Shown here: one piece after another, positions 12,991-23,294 of the stretch
Position numbering within the stretch: position 1 is the stretch's first letter
Layout: each line of letters starts with the position of its first letter
NCBI GenBank assembly: GCA_036345935.2
Contig: JADWOT020000001.1
Span: forward strand, 34,943,636 to 35,007,635
Direction of reading: 5' to 3'
Length of the DNA stretch: 64,000 bases
Source: Taenia hydatigena
Lineage: Eukaryota > Platyhelminthes > Cestoda > Cyclophyllidea > Taeniidae
Notes under the pieces: generated by a model
Told to the model about the DNA's origin: nothing
Database searches by the model: none
Seen by the model: only the letters and a program-made list of their open reading frames with translations
Position numbers and translations under genes: made by a program

Positions 12991-13190
12991 CTGGTCGTTT
13001 GGACACCACCTCTCCTCCAATCATTTCACCAATCACTATGACTGGAAACCAGTAGACACCAAAGCATAGCGCCTTACCCAACTTGCTCATCAGCAAGCCA
13101 AAAGACTCCACAGCGGCGGTAACACTTCCATTGCGTCCCATCGCACCCATCACCGACTCCACGAAGTTGGAAAAGGCGAAGGCATAGTGA
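12991..13190 (-). pseudogene. USP5-like exon, KLG block
   Basis: The minus-strand frame runs HYAFAFSNFVES through LLMSKLGKALCFGVYW to a CCAG|GTGAGC donor at 12,990. It corresponds to the USP5 part between the Cys box and the QQD block, where the family has AKLGHGLLSGEYS. The 5' acceptor is uncertain: TTCCGCAG at 13,191 is one choice, but homology (RFLF against VLFS) suggests the exon once began upstream. The 125-base intron that follows joins in phase to the next exon, giving RP-G-ICPWMF across the junction. Confidence 0.7.
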
Positions 13191-13343
13191 CTGCGGAAGA
13201 GAAACCGCCCAGAGAGATGGCCAACTATCAGACGGGCGACACAAAATCAAAAGCAAAACAGGGCTTGTAACATGGCTGAACACTAAATGATGGAAAAAGG
13301 AATGAATCGAGGAGCTCAAATGTTAACTCGATACTTTCGTCAC

Positions 13344-13613
13344 CTATATAGCCGAATTAATGTAGCACGTGTTGCCGGGATTAACTCAACCGGTCAGACT
13401 TGGCTCATAAAGCGGTGTGAGGGTGCGATCAGCCTCCTCCAGAGTCAACCACTCTCCCAGTCGCTCTTTCGCCTTAAATTCCACCTCCATCACAGTGCAA
13501 TCGGTCTTGTGCTGATTCTGCATGTCAATGCCAAAGGGAGCAAGATGCTGCGCCAACAGTAAGTCCGACACCATGTTTTTCTTCGTGTACGGGAAGACTT
13601 CAGCGGCCCGCAA
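13344..13613 (-). pseudogene. USP5-like exon with catalytic Cys box
   Basis: This segment aligns with USP5 from the VYSYDEDDM region to the catalytic Cys box. Visible landmarks are VFPYTKKNMV, LAQHLAPFGIDM, QHKTD, RLGEWLTLEE, LYEPSLTG and then GNTCYINSAI, whose Cys is the active-site nucleophile position in this family. A TGA separates the LTG and VNPGN parts, where the family has a hydrophobic residue. A TAG replaces the Gln expected after NSAI, just before a GTGACG that would be a good donor if the codon were CAG. Both changes are single-base steps from a sense codon, which fits neutral decay. Confidence 0.78.
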
Positions 13614-13619
13614 TCAAGA

Positions 13620-16019
13620 AAAGTCGGTCAAGTACGTCTACCACCTATCTGTCCATTGATTGGCATTGCTACACCCATTCCTCTAACCAACCAGTCATTA
13701 GCCTTGATCTACCGAATCCACCCAATCATCAATTCGAAAATCGCCTCGGTTACTCAATTAGGGGTCCACTGCTGAGCTTTTCATTGCCTCTGCGTTTACT
13801 GGTGGTGATATTGGCGCCATCGCTGGTGCTCTCGAAGAGTCAAGAGTAGTTCGCAGGCATTCAGTGGATTGACCTGCGGTCTCGATGGCAAACGCTCCAA
13901 ATTCAGCTCAGGTCTATCAGAGGAGAGGTGAGAGGGAGAAGGAGGCAGTAGTTGGCGACAGAAAGAAAACAGTTGAATGAGAAATCATTTTAATCAAAGC
14001 CATTGATTACGCAGAACGCACTGCAGTTCCTCAAATGCAGCATCACCCTTCCCTCAAAAGTCATGGAGAAGGAAACAACTTCAACAATCCCAAAGTCTCC
14101 ACTTAACCCGCATTGTCCACTCCACCACCGCCTTGGCTCCAAATCGACTTTCCTATACTCACTAACAACATCACCCTCCACCACAGTAGAAACTCTCGCA
14201 TTCCAACTCCTCCAATCAACCCATTTCAGCGTCATGCGTGCGCATGCACAATTCATTGGAGGAGTGAACTGCTGAGTGCAAAACCACTCAAAGAAAAGAG
14301 ATTTCTATCAATTGGTCAATGGACTGCGCCGCTGTGCCTTTGGAAAGCAAACACATATCAATGCTTGCCAACATCGCCATCATGAGGGGAAAGGTCACAT
14401 TGTTACTAGTTTTCGCCCCATCAAACCCTCCATCCACCATCAGTTCACTCATTCAGCAAATCCCCTCCAACCTCCCCTCCAACACGCCTGACTCATTGCC
14501 GAAGAAGACTGCCCCACAACCACCTCACTACTCCCAGTAGCATCCCGAGCGCACGCATTTCTGCTCCATTCACCAACTAATCCACCTTACATTCCTCATC
14601 CATCTACTCAACCTCACCACAACTCACATCCATTTCGGTTAAAGGGTTCGTGTTTAAGACTAGAATCGCTCACAAGAATAAAATTTCCCAGACACGAATT
14701 GAAATTATATTACCTTGTGAACTGTCGCCAAGTACGACCTGCCATCCAGAATTGTTGGATCCAACGACAGCCTAATCGAGTGCATGGATGCGAATGTAGA
14801 AGTGTCAAGAAAAATAGGACATCTACGTGACGAGTAGACGCAGCAGGTCCCTTCTACACTAGTGCGGTTGATGACGCCGCAGAAGGAGTCTCAGCCTCGG
14901 TCTCACCGGCGGTCGTGAAAGCGCAGTAGACCAAAGACATTGGACAAGGGAGAAATAACTCTTCACTGCACTCACACAATCAGAGGACAAGACAATGTGG
15001 GACGGCAGTACCTCACAGAGGAGAGTCACAAGGGCCGATGATTTACTTTAAAATGATAATCTCGAAGCCTACTTGACCAATCAACCACATTCGTGCTCAG
15101 GGTGAGCACAAAATGCCAACTACTTATAAGCACATGAGTAGAAAGGTGTAGCTGATGACTTACACCAGACGCAGACCATCTCGTAAGTCCGCTGCGAACC
15201 AAGTTTGTCTCCCGTAAGAGGTAAACGCGGACCAGACTTCGGCACACTTCCATTCAAGACTACAATGTCCGTAGCTGCCACCTACTACCATCGGGTCCAA
15301 TTAGAGTCATGCGCAGACCCAAGATCGTGCTACTAAACAGCATTCAAGCCGCCAATGACTGTGGAACGTCCAGTGTTTCGAGCTAGTGTACGTATGCATA
15401 CGCCTCTTATCCGACGATGCTCGAAAGTGGACAAGTAATGCTCCTCTCAGTCACCTGCGTGTAGGCGGTTGAGCCAACGGTGCTAATGCGTTTAACGTTG
15501 CACTGTGGAAGCATGCATCGTCATCCACTAGAACCAGTCAGAGGAATGCATCTACTTTGCACTCCTGTCAGTGACTACATGGATGATGCACAACTAGCCT
15601 TCTGTAGAAGTAGCACTAGAGATCCGCGTGGTTCCAGCAAAACACACACAAGAAAGGCATTCTTTGCAGAATGTTTGTAAACATACGATAAATGATCGAA
15701 GTTAGGGACAACACAACACTAACAGTCCCCATTCCTCCACAGGTTTTTGATAAGCTCTCCAGTATTCAATGGCGGCGAGGTGTCTCTACCCCACTCCTCA
15801 ATATCCAACACATTCTGCATATGCAAAAGGGAGGAAGGAAGGAGGGCGCCTTTACTGCTTTTAACAGTGGCAATAGTTTAGCTTTATCAATGGTAGCAGC
15901 AATAATAATAACTAAAGAAGGGAGCGGGAAGGGAAGGGCAGGGCAGGGAAGGGGAACAAGTTCACGTGTGGTCTTCTGCACAGACGGGAGGGCGCTTCCA
16001 ACCACCTCTTCCAAACATC
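13620..16019. other. Region upstream of the USP5-like pseudogene, no clear exon
   Basis: The N-terminal and ZnF-UBP parts of a USP5 gene should lie here on the minus strand, but I could not identify them. RVMLHL near 14.03 kb on the minus strand resembles RVYLHL of the USP5 N-terminus, too short to call. A GGGAA-rich tract lies at 15,925-15,955. Confidence 0.4.
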
Positions 16020-16259
16020 CTATTTCCCGACGACATCGGGCAGAGCACGGGCTGGCGCGTAAGTCGGTAAGCAGCGCCTCAAGACTGCCCATTGAAGCCA
16101 TAGATCGTTGAGAGAGGATCCATCCCCGGCACTGCCGCCACTACCACCACCAACACCACCAATGACACTGCCGGCCGATACGGGAGCAAAATTAGTTCCA
16201 GCATTTGCCTCAATGTGTCCACGAGGCCACTCCGTGACACATTCATGCCGCTTGGATCG
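16020..16259 (-). CDS. Candidate terminal exon with Gly/Ser-rich linker
   Basis: From a CACTTGTAG acceptor, 80 codons run in frame to a TAG. The product begins RSKRHECVTEWPRGHIEANA, has a linker GGVGGGSGGSAGDGSS and ends DLWLQWAVLRRCLPTY then LPDVVGK. Even amino-acid use, a Gly/Ser linker and lack of stops over the whole span suggest a real last exon. I do not recognise the family. Upstream exons on this strand were not found. The overlapping frame MASMGSLEAL at 15,766-16,101 is also open, so the frame choice is uncertain. Confidence 0.35.
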   Translation of the reverse strand, partial: RSKRHECVTEWPRGHIEANAGTNFAPVSAGSVIGGVGGGSGGSAGDGSSLNDLWLQWAVLRRCLPTYAPARALPDVVGK

Positions 16260-18210
16260 CTACAAGTGCAAAAGACGCCATTTCCATCACTTCACACACA
16301 TCACTACTTTCCCATCTTCTTCCACTCTCTCATCCGCCCAACACCCAAAAGGGAGGCTCATTCCAACCAAAACTACGTCCTTACCACTACCATTTGTAAG
16401 TCCGCATAAACGAGCGCAAAATATTATTTCATGACTGACATTTCCATCCTACTACCTTCGCATTTTTCTAACCACTTTTTCTACAAGAAATCCAATTTAG
16501 AAAATCGAGGCTACAGCATTACTTAAGCACTGGCTGTAATCAGAGCCACCTTAGTCACACACTCGGGTGGAGCCAAATCAGACACATTTTCATATTTCTG
16601 TCAGAAAATTTGTTTTCTTTGCTGCTATAGTCACAGCTTCCTCGAAAGTACCAGACCAGTCCCTGAAACAGTCTTCATCAGCGACTATGAAATATGCACT
16701 TTTCAAAGCATCGCCCCTTACTACTGCAAAGGACCTATTCAATCGCTGTGAACAACACCTAATCGCCACACTTCCTCTTCCAACGACTTTTGAGGTGAAG
16801 GCGACAGTCTTTCAAAAGTGTCTACCGATCCGCCCTTTCTAGTGCCAAGTTAGGCTTTCGCATTAGTGAGGAACCAGCGTTCTCTCCCTGATTACAATTG
16901 GTAGGATTAACATTTACACCCTTAAATGCGTTTAAGCCTTCCCAACCATTAGCTCAACCGCAAATACTGACTACTGCCAGCACTTTGAGGCTGCAAAATA
17001 CATTTCCATCTTTTCCTCCAACACTTTCTACCTTTCAAGATACAAGAAACCTGACAACCCCGATAGTAATTAGTCGAGGTGAGGTCGGAAACCACCTAAG
17101 CATTCTACCCCAGATGCTCCCCACGCCGTCCTTTTCAACTCCTTTTCCATCCATTCTCACTCCTCAGACTGAGTAGCCATAGTAGTCGGAGTAGCACGAC
17201 AGCCGCTCCCCCTCCCCTAACGGCTCGCGCCCAGCACACCCAACAGTGGAGACCTACTCACTTACTTACCTCCTCTGAGATGATGCACCACTACTCATCA
17301 CCTATACAGTCAGCTACAAATTAACCTCCACCCTCCCACCGCGAAAACATTTCCGTACCTCCGGAAGCAAAATGTGCCGCAGATGCCACCACCCAGCTCC
17401 ACCCATAGCGCTTTCATTCGTCGTCGTCGTCGTCGTCGTAAGAGAATGTCTCCTTCACTCTTTCACACACCCACGGCACAGCTCCCCAAGCCTTTCCCTT
17501 CCTTCGCCGCCACCCAGCCACCCATGCCCGCGAAGACAAAGAGACGGAGACAATAATAGTAATATTAGGCCGTGTCGCCCATGCCGACAGCCGCATCGCA
17601 CAACCCAGACAGAGACGCCACCGCCGTCACCGTCACCGCCACCGCGAATCACTCCAACATCTTGCATTGCCTACCATTCCACACACTCATCACATGTTAC
17701 TTCACCATCACAACCATCAGGGTAAGTTTGTAGCAGCTAAAAAGAAAAAAAACCAAACAATGGAAAGACCGATGTGTGAGGCTCCAATGCGCTGCAAAGC
17801 TAACATCCACAAGCATAACTACTGGTAGGAAAACAAGAAACAGACAACTCAACAAGCAAACACTTAAGACTGCTACAAAGTACAGTCTGCGTGGTGATGC
17901 CAAAGCTTCCCACCCATGCCGTCAAAGCTGAGCATCCTACCATTAAGTCATCACCGAGGCCCTCTACACAACATGTTTCACAGCAAGAATCACATCAACA
18001 CAAAAAACAACCCTCGTCCTGCCCCCTTCTCCCCTCCCGCCCACTCCGCCATCCATATGTGCTCCAACAACACCCATATCACAGTAATGAAAATAGCGCA
18101 GATAAACAGGTAAAGGAGAACAGCACTCTCCCACCAACCATATGAACGCACTTTGATTCCATTGCTGCGCACAAAAAGAGACGGCAACAACTCATTAAGC
18201 ACGATCCAAT
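16260..18210. other. AC/TC-rich region with uncertain exons
   Basis: Pro/Ser/Thr-rich plus-strand frames at 16,898-17,176 and 17,372-17,725 come from base composition. The latter ends at CATCAGG|GTAAGTTTG, a good donor. On the minus strand a strong acceptor (TTTCTTTTTAG) at about 17,737 precedes a short Cys-rich frame (YPDGCDGEVTCDECVEW). A membrane-helix frame lies at 17,990-18,155. No consistent gene model could be built. Confidence 0.35.
17415..17437. repeat. TCG triplet microsatellite
   Basis: A run of about seven TCG units. It makes short Arg and Asp runs in the overlapping frames, which are therefore not evidence for a gene. Confidence 0.9.
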
Positions 18211-18215
18211 CTTAC

Positions 18216-18292
18216 CTGAGAAATATGTGAAGTGATAGCGAAGGCAAGACTCGCACTCATTACTGCTGCAGTCTCTTCTTCTTCAGTGTATT
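18216..18292 (-). CDS. Candidate internal exon (left copy)
   Basis: A 77-base minus-strand exon sits between TCGTGCTAG and CTCAG|GTAAGATT. It reads YTEEEETAAVMSASLAFAIT then SHISQ. The inverted copy at 63,918-64,000 keeps the acceptor and the frame. After a 47-base intron a following exon may start at CAATGG; the frame with a strong membrane helix (SAVLLYLFICAIFITVIW, 17,990-18,155) would not join in phase, so the downstream structure is unresolved. Confidence 0.33.
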
Positions 18293-19648
18293 CTAGCACG
18301 AAAACGAGCCAAAAAATGCATAATAAGATTTATAAATAATGGTGAATACTTACTAGCAAAAAATAATAATGATTAATTGCCACGTCCTTAGCAACGCTAG
18401 CACCCCTCCCAACATAAATCTATCGCCATTAGAAAGTAAACAAATTACGAATTGCCAAAACAATCTTAACTTATCGCTCGAGGTGTCATACAGCGAGAAG
18501 TGCACGTGAGCAGGCATCGCAGTTGGAAAACAAAACGACCTAACAGCCACATTATGAGACTTTTGCGTTTACTTTACCAAAGTTACAGGTCCCTTCATCA
18601 AATTGGACCTCGTTCATCAAAACTCATTCTTACCAAAATAACAAACCGCTTAAAAACAGCCAAAGCGATCGTACTTAATCCAAAGAAGTGTTTTGTAGTA
18701 ACAAAATCAACGCAATCAGGCAGTGCAAGTGGAAAACAAAAAGTTGTGACAGCAACTGCAGCTATTTCTGAAACGGTTTGTCTAACAAATACTGGCAAAT
18801 GAAGCAAAAGCATATATCTATAGGCACTCATAAAGTGGGTGCTTAATCGCAAGAAACCACCAAGCAAATAATTGCCAAGCGCTTCGTAAGATTTTAACAC
18901 CTCTCCACAAAATCACGCCCCATTGCTCAAATTCAAACGTCAGTAAAAAACAAACAACCTCATGAACCGCAAAAACAGTCTAAATTTATATCTATACAGC
19001 GAAACATGCACGTCAGGGGACCTTGCAGTTGAAAAGTAGCCGTCAACATTCACATTAAGAGGCCTTTGCATCTACTCTAACAAGTATGTGTATAAAGGGA
19101 ACAAGTCGGCATTTAAAGTACCCCAGACTAACTAGCTAACTAAAAGTAATAAACAGCTACTTACTGCTTACTGGGTTTTCAACTTTTGGCAGCGCATGAA
19201 GCCCCATTAACCCAGAAAAACTAGCCCCGAAAACACACACAAACTACGCAAGCCGCGCAAAAACCTCGCCAATCAGTTCAAAGTTCGCCTGACGAAACAA
19301 ACGAGCTTTATATTTTTATGTGTTTTTAATGCGACCATAATTACTACAAATACCAGCAGTTACGGCTGCCGCGTATAATTCGGGTAGCAAACATACTAAT
19401 GACGGTTTACAAAGCGCACAAAATGGGAACAACGTTAATATTTACATATTAGTAATATAGATGCATAATATTGATATTGTAAGGTTTGCCAACAAATCGT
19501 AAAAGCGGTTTAAACAACAGTGAGCAATGGCATTTTGTTAACTAGTTGTACAATTCATGCCGCTTTAAACACGTGTTTTATAACAAAGTTCATATTCAAA
19601 ACCAATAGACGAGTTGCTCAATTAACGCAATGGACTGACCCTACCCAC

Positions 19649-19830
19649 TGTAGCGTCCCGAGGCTCCCTTAAGGCAAAAGAAGGCAAAGTGGCAGGGTAG
19701 AATGCATATATTCACCGAACAGAGGGAAATAGGCTGCTGGCATGGCCCGGAGGCCAGCCCACGCAGCTAGGGCAGTACGGCCACCCCCTGTGATTCTGAC
19801 AGAAACCGGCAGTTCTAACAAAGTACTAAA
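19649..19830 (+). mobile_element. LTR-like insertion with 5-base target duplication
   Basis: The 182-base insert starts TGTAGCGTCCCGAGGCTCCC and is flanked by CCCAC on both sides (19,644-19,648 and 19,831-19,835). The inverted paralogue at about 62,590 has the uninterrupted site (CTCAC). The first ~100 bases resemble 20,456-20,551. A TG start and a 5-base duplication fit a solo LTR, but the 3' end (ACTAAA) is not the usual CA, so the exact end may be off by some bases. Short non-coding LTR elements (TRIMs) are known from taeniid tapeworms; whether this belongs to them is untested. Confidence 0.6.
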
Positions 19831-20397
19831 CCCACATTGGTTTGCAGGTGTCGATCACCTTCACGAAAGATGAGCACTTGTACGAAATCCGCCTAACATC
19901 TTGTTGGTTGGTGGGGTGTAAGCTACGTTTTCAGATGGCAGTTTTCGGTTACGATGCCTGCACATCCCACTACACGTAGACGCAGTGGCACAGTAGCTAA
20001 CTTCGTAATTACTTCCTGATTTGAGCCTCAACCACATTGACAGTTGTTCCATTTAGTAAAGCGCTACCCGACCTTCTACCTTGTGTGGTAGCTGTCATGG
20101 CATGACTTGTAATTGTCTGAACTTACCTGACCTGCCAGTAACCCCAATGCAATTGTGAAAACGGGTTCGATTCTGCTGGGATAGTTGATCATGATAGAGG
20201 TGGGAGCGCTCGACAATTTAACAGGATTTTTTTGTGTGGAATAATGTAAACTTTTTGATTCTTTCTGTGAGGAGACATGAGAAGGCTAAAAGAGTATGAG
20301 GCATGTTTACTGAGTCACGGGTAATGTTAGGGCTAAGAATCGCATCCTCAAACTCCCACTCTTGTGAGTTTGTCAATGCGGACCCTCATCTCTCTCC

Positions 20398-20420
20398 TCC
20401 CCCTCCTCCTCCTCCTCCTC
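20398..20420. repeat. CTC/CCT microsatellite
   Basis: A run of CTC units within a pyrimidine-rich stretch. The inverted copy near 62,005-62,035 is a less regular AGG-rich stretch. Confidence 0.9.
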
Positions 20421-20455
20421 CGCCTAATAATCCCACTTCCAAATCAGCTCCTTAT

Positions 20456-20560
20456 TGTAGGATCCGAAGGCTCCCTTAAAGGCAAAAGAAGGCAAAATAT
20501 CAGGATAGAATGCATATATTCAACAGACAGAGGAAAATGAGTTGCTGGAACGCCTTTCAC
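20456..20560 (+). mobile_element. LTR-like 5' end, older copy
   Basis: It begins TGTAGGATCCGAAGGCTCCC, continues with an AAGG-rich stretch and GAATGCATATATTC, and matches the start of the 19,649 insertion. A copy occurs at the same place in the inverted arm (about 61,870-61,975), so this element predates the duplication. Its 3' limit is not visible. Confidence 0.5.
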
Positions 20561-22988
20561 CGATGACTGTATCATCTCACACTTTATTTTTGACTTCTTG
20601 TTCCTTCTCTCCTTTTATTGAATGAAATTTGACTATTCGTAGACTTGCGTGTTACAATGCTCTGTTGACATTATCTCCTGTAGATCGCATTATGCACCAC
20701 TTCACAGACTGCATCTTGTAGCGATCTTTGAATCTTTCTTTCCAAGTATTTCTTTTCTTATTCGCATTTGTGTGTGGCGCGCTTGGCATTTATGCGTTTG
20801 CTTCTGCACTTGTACTTGTTGTCCTTTTTAGATCCTACGAATGTAGTGTGGTGGTGAAGCAGACCTCGAAGAATCTGTGGATTGGTGGACGGTGCAATAT
20901 TGCCGAGTCAGCCGCGGAGGACTGCCATTCGTCCTGTAATGTGAACCTCGACAGGTACGATACCGGTATGGTTGACAACGGCGTGGCGGTGTGGTGGGTG
21001 TCACTTTTGTGTCACAGGCATAAGGTGACGGCGTGAGCGCATGCTGGGGAGACGAGATGAGTGTGAGAATGGCGTTGAACCGTTAGGCAAGCTTATTGTC
21101 CTGTTGGGAAAGGGTGGTGAATTGCGCTTGTGATTGTGTTGATGTTAGTGTATAAAATGATGGGTGGTGACTCAAAGCTAGGCGTAGTTTGGGTCTTTTC
21201 TGCAAATTGGACTTTGTTTAGATTTGTGGTTAAAAGTGTACGTTATCCATCATACTGTTTGCTTACTTTTCATTGTAAACAAATGCAGTGTTATGCTGTT
21301 TGCCGCATTGCTTATGTGTGAAACGCGGGGCGTAATTGTTGATAGTGGCGTGTGCCTTTTTGTGTGTTCGGGTGTGCTGAGGTTAGGTTATGTTAGTGAA
21401 TGCGATTTACGGAAGGGAATGGGACAAGCTGTAGTTGATCAAGAAGAGCACTTGTTCGCATTCATTCGCTATGTTGTGCAGTTGTGAGAGAGCTTGCTAT
21501 GAGCTGTTGTGGTGGTGTGTTGGATGGTGGGTTATTTGGTTGGGGAAGGACAGAGGCTAATGATGTCTGAGCTGCCAAAGAATGAGGAGAACGCACGAAG
21601 CACGTGGCGGCTTAACTTGGTACTAAAGACGTTGTGGGCTGAAAGTGCGGAAGGAATGGATTCGTTGCGTGAAGGATAATGCGATTGACATGGAGGTATT
21701 GGTGAGCAGCGCTAGGCGTTGAGTTTGTCCTCGAAATTGGCACTTTGCACACGAGACTTGTGAGTACAGTCTTCGTGTGTTGAGGTAGTAAGGCGATCAT
21801 GGATGGTGGGTGGTGATGATGCAAATGAGCAACCTTGTTGGGGAACAATTGCTCCACTGTCGTCACTGTCCACGACGCTGGCTATGGGAGGCTTATCAAC
21901 GTCATGGCAGTTTGATGAGGCTGTCATCGGTCGCATGCATCGTTGTCGACGGTGGCAATGGTGAAGGGTATTGGTGTGACTTAGTATTGGGATGTAATAT
22001 GGCTGCAGAAGGAACTGAGAATGGTCATTTGCCGCAATTCATACTTGCTGCCATGGATTTACATGTATATGCAGTTTATCTCATGAGTAAATGATGCACT
22101 TGTTTGTGGAAAAGTGTTGCAGTGAGAGCGATTAATGTGTAGAAGAGACAATGCTTAATGACTTCATGACCACTTGCTTGTGTTTGTTTTTGATCGTGTC
22201 ATGTGAGGATTTGTTTGTGAGTATGTGTTGTTGAAGGGCGATGTGGTAGTTGACGGTGCTGAGTGAGTGTACTGTCGCCACGTAGGGCAAGGGGGTTGGG
22301 CTTGCCGTCGCGAGCTTGCGATGCGCCAGTAGGTTGGAGACTAGTGGTTATGTGGAGGCTTAATTGCTGTGTGGGTGTGATGGTCTTGGAAGTCCAACGT
22401 CATTGACAGGAGTCAGACTTTGTTTTTGCTTTTAGGTCAGTACTTGGTCTAGCAGCCGTAAAGAGGTGGGATGGTGAGCACATTTGGTCCATGTCCTACG
22501 GGATGCGATTTCGTTATGGGGAATGAGGAGGTGGAGAAGGATGCGATCGCAGACGCGGCACAATGATTAGGGGCAGCACTGAGGAGGACGGCGTGGGAAA
22601 GAGGAGACGAGGAGAGTGTAGTGCGTTGGTGGTTTGTTTGTATACTTACTAATCAGATGCTTCACCGCTGTGCCTTCGTTGAGTCGTTGGAATGTGGAAT
22701 GGACATGTATTTTGGCCAAGTATGGTGTCATTGTACTGCGAGCGAATTGGTATTTGGAGCTAGAAGATTGTATTGCGTGCAGTCGGTTGGGGCTGTTGGG
22801 AGGTTGTTTGGTTAGATAGTCAGCCACTCAACAGGTTGAACGATAGCTACTAATGAAGACGCGACTTTGCTTCTCACTGCGTAGTTGGTCAGCTGGCTGG
22901 TGAGTTAAATGATGGGAGCACAAGAAGTGCATTGGACAGTGGAATTGGGTGTGTGGGGAGCAACAAATGTCAGTGTGTCGTCGAGTAG

Positions 22989-23294
22989 GTGACTAGCCTA
23001 TTGCCACGGTCACGTGTGGCAGTCGGTGCGTCGAGAACGTATCGAGATGATCGCACTACTGATGTGCTGGTCAACGAGGAAGATACGGAGGATGCAGTAT
23101 TAACGCACTGCGAGCAGAAGTGGGCGAGTTGGAATGACAAATGCAACGTGCTCCCACCAAAGCTGACAAAAACGACTGTTCGAAGTCCGTATTTAGACCT
23201 TACTGGGGGTGGTGGGCCTGGAGCTGGAGATTCGACCTCTATGAGACCTGAATTTGAGGATGGAGAAATTGCTGGCCATCATGCGTGTCCATAG
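22989..23294 (+). CDS. Candidate exon, acidic hypothetical protein
   Basis: About 100 codons are open between CGAGTAG and a TAG. The product is hydrophilic, with VNEEDTEDAVLTHCEQKW, then PKLTKTTVRSPYLDL, a short Gly run, and RPEFEDGEIAGHH near the end. The composition is more protein-like than that of neighbouring frames. GAGTAG just before it could be an acceptor, but the tract before that is G-rich and not pyrimidine-rich. No homologue is recognised and no second copy was seen in the window. Confidence 0.28.
   Translation: MTSLLPRSRVAVGASRTYRDDRTTDVLVNEEDTEDAVLTHCEQKWASWNDKCNVLPPKLTKTTVRSPYLDLTGGGGPGAGDSTSMRPEFEDGEIAGHHACP

Larger units (their letters stand above)
10740..13613 (-). pseudogene. 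USP5/isopeptidase T-like deubiquitinase pseudogene (left copy)
   Basis: A broken relative of USP5 (isopeptidase T), the deubiquitinase that disassembles free polyubiquitin chains. Reading the minus strand from 13.6 to 10.7 kb, blocks occur in USP5 order: a pre-catalytic segment with HLAPFGIDMQ and GEWLTLEE, the Cys box (NTCYINS), a KLGKAL block, MFCHLMG plus QQQDVQE, a lysine-rich insert, a segment ending WL-stop-QKLNV, GLQPDDD, a UBA domain (FTHNAC to NWLKEYL) and a His-box-like stretch (VVHVRV). Matches are from memory of human USP5. Stops lie inside conserved blocks: TGA before VNPGN, TAG after NSAI, TGA at 12,144-12,146 and TAG before QKLNV. The ZnF-UBP domain that should precede 13.6 kb was not found. 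Introns remain, so this is a decayed duplicate and not a retrocopy. Homology is firm. Pseudogene status depends on the sequence being correct. Confidence 0.8.
18216..20635. repeat. Left arm of a ~2.3 kb inverted segmental duplication
   Basis: This block aligns in reverse orientation with 61,790-64,000 over almost its whole length, with candidate exons, splice donors and an LTR-like 5' end in both. The main difference is a 182-base insertion here (19,649-19,830). The plus-strand frame at 18,500-18,802 and its counterpart at 63,244-63,708 (minus) share KTKRPNSHIMRL and KQKVVTATAAI; these may be fortuitous frames in conserved DNA. Confidence 0.85.

Noticed and set aside
15480..15680. YMDD in a short frame, as in reverse transcriptases
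   Set aside because: No other reverse transcriptase motif lies on either side in any frame; four residues by chance are not evidence.
17372..17725. 117-codon Pro/Ser-rich plus-strand frame
   Set aside because: Explained by AC/CC-rich and TCG-repeat composition; all three frames and the opposite strand are open over parts of it.
18598..18900. 100-codon minus-strand hydrophobic frame opposite the 18,500-18,802 frame
   Set aside because: Both strands are open here in AT-rich DNA; the counterpart on the right arm does not keep this minus-strand frame clearly.
20158..20180. B-box-like GGGTTCGATTC
   Set aside because: No A box upstream at the right distance, and the same bases lie inside the conserved candidate exon on the other strand.
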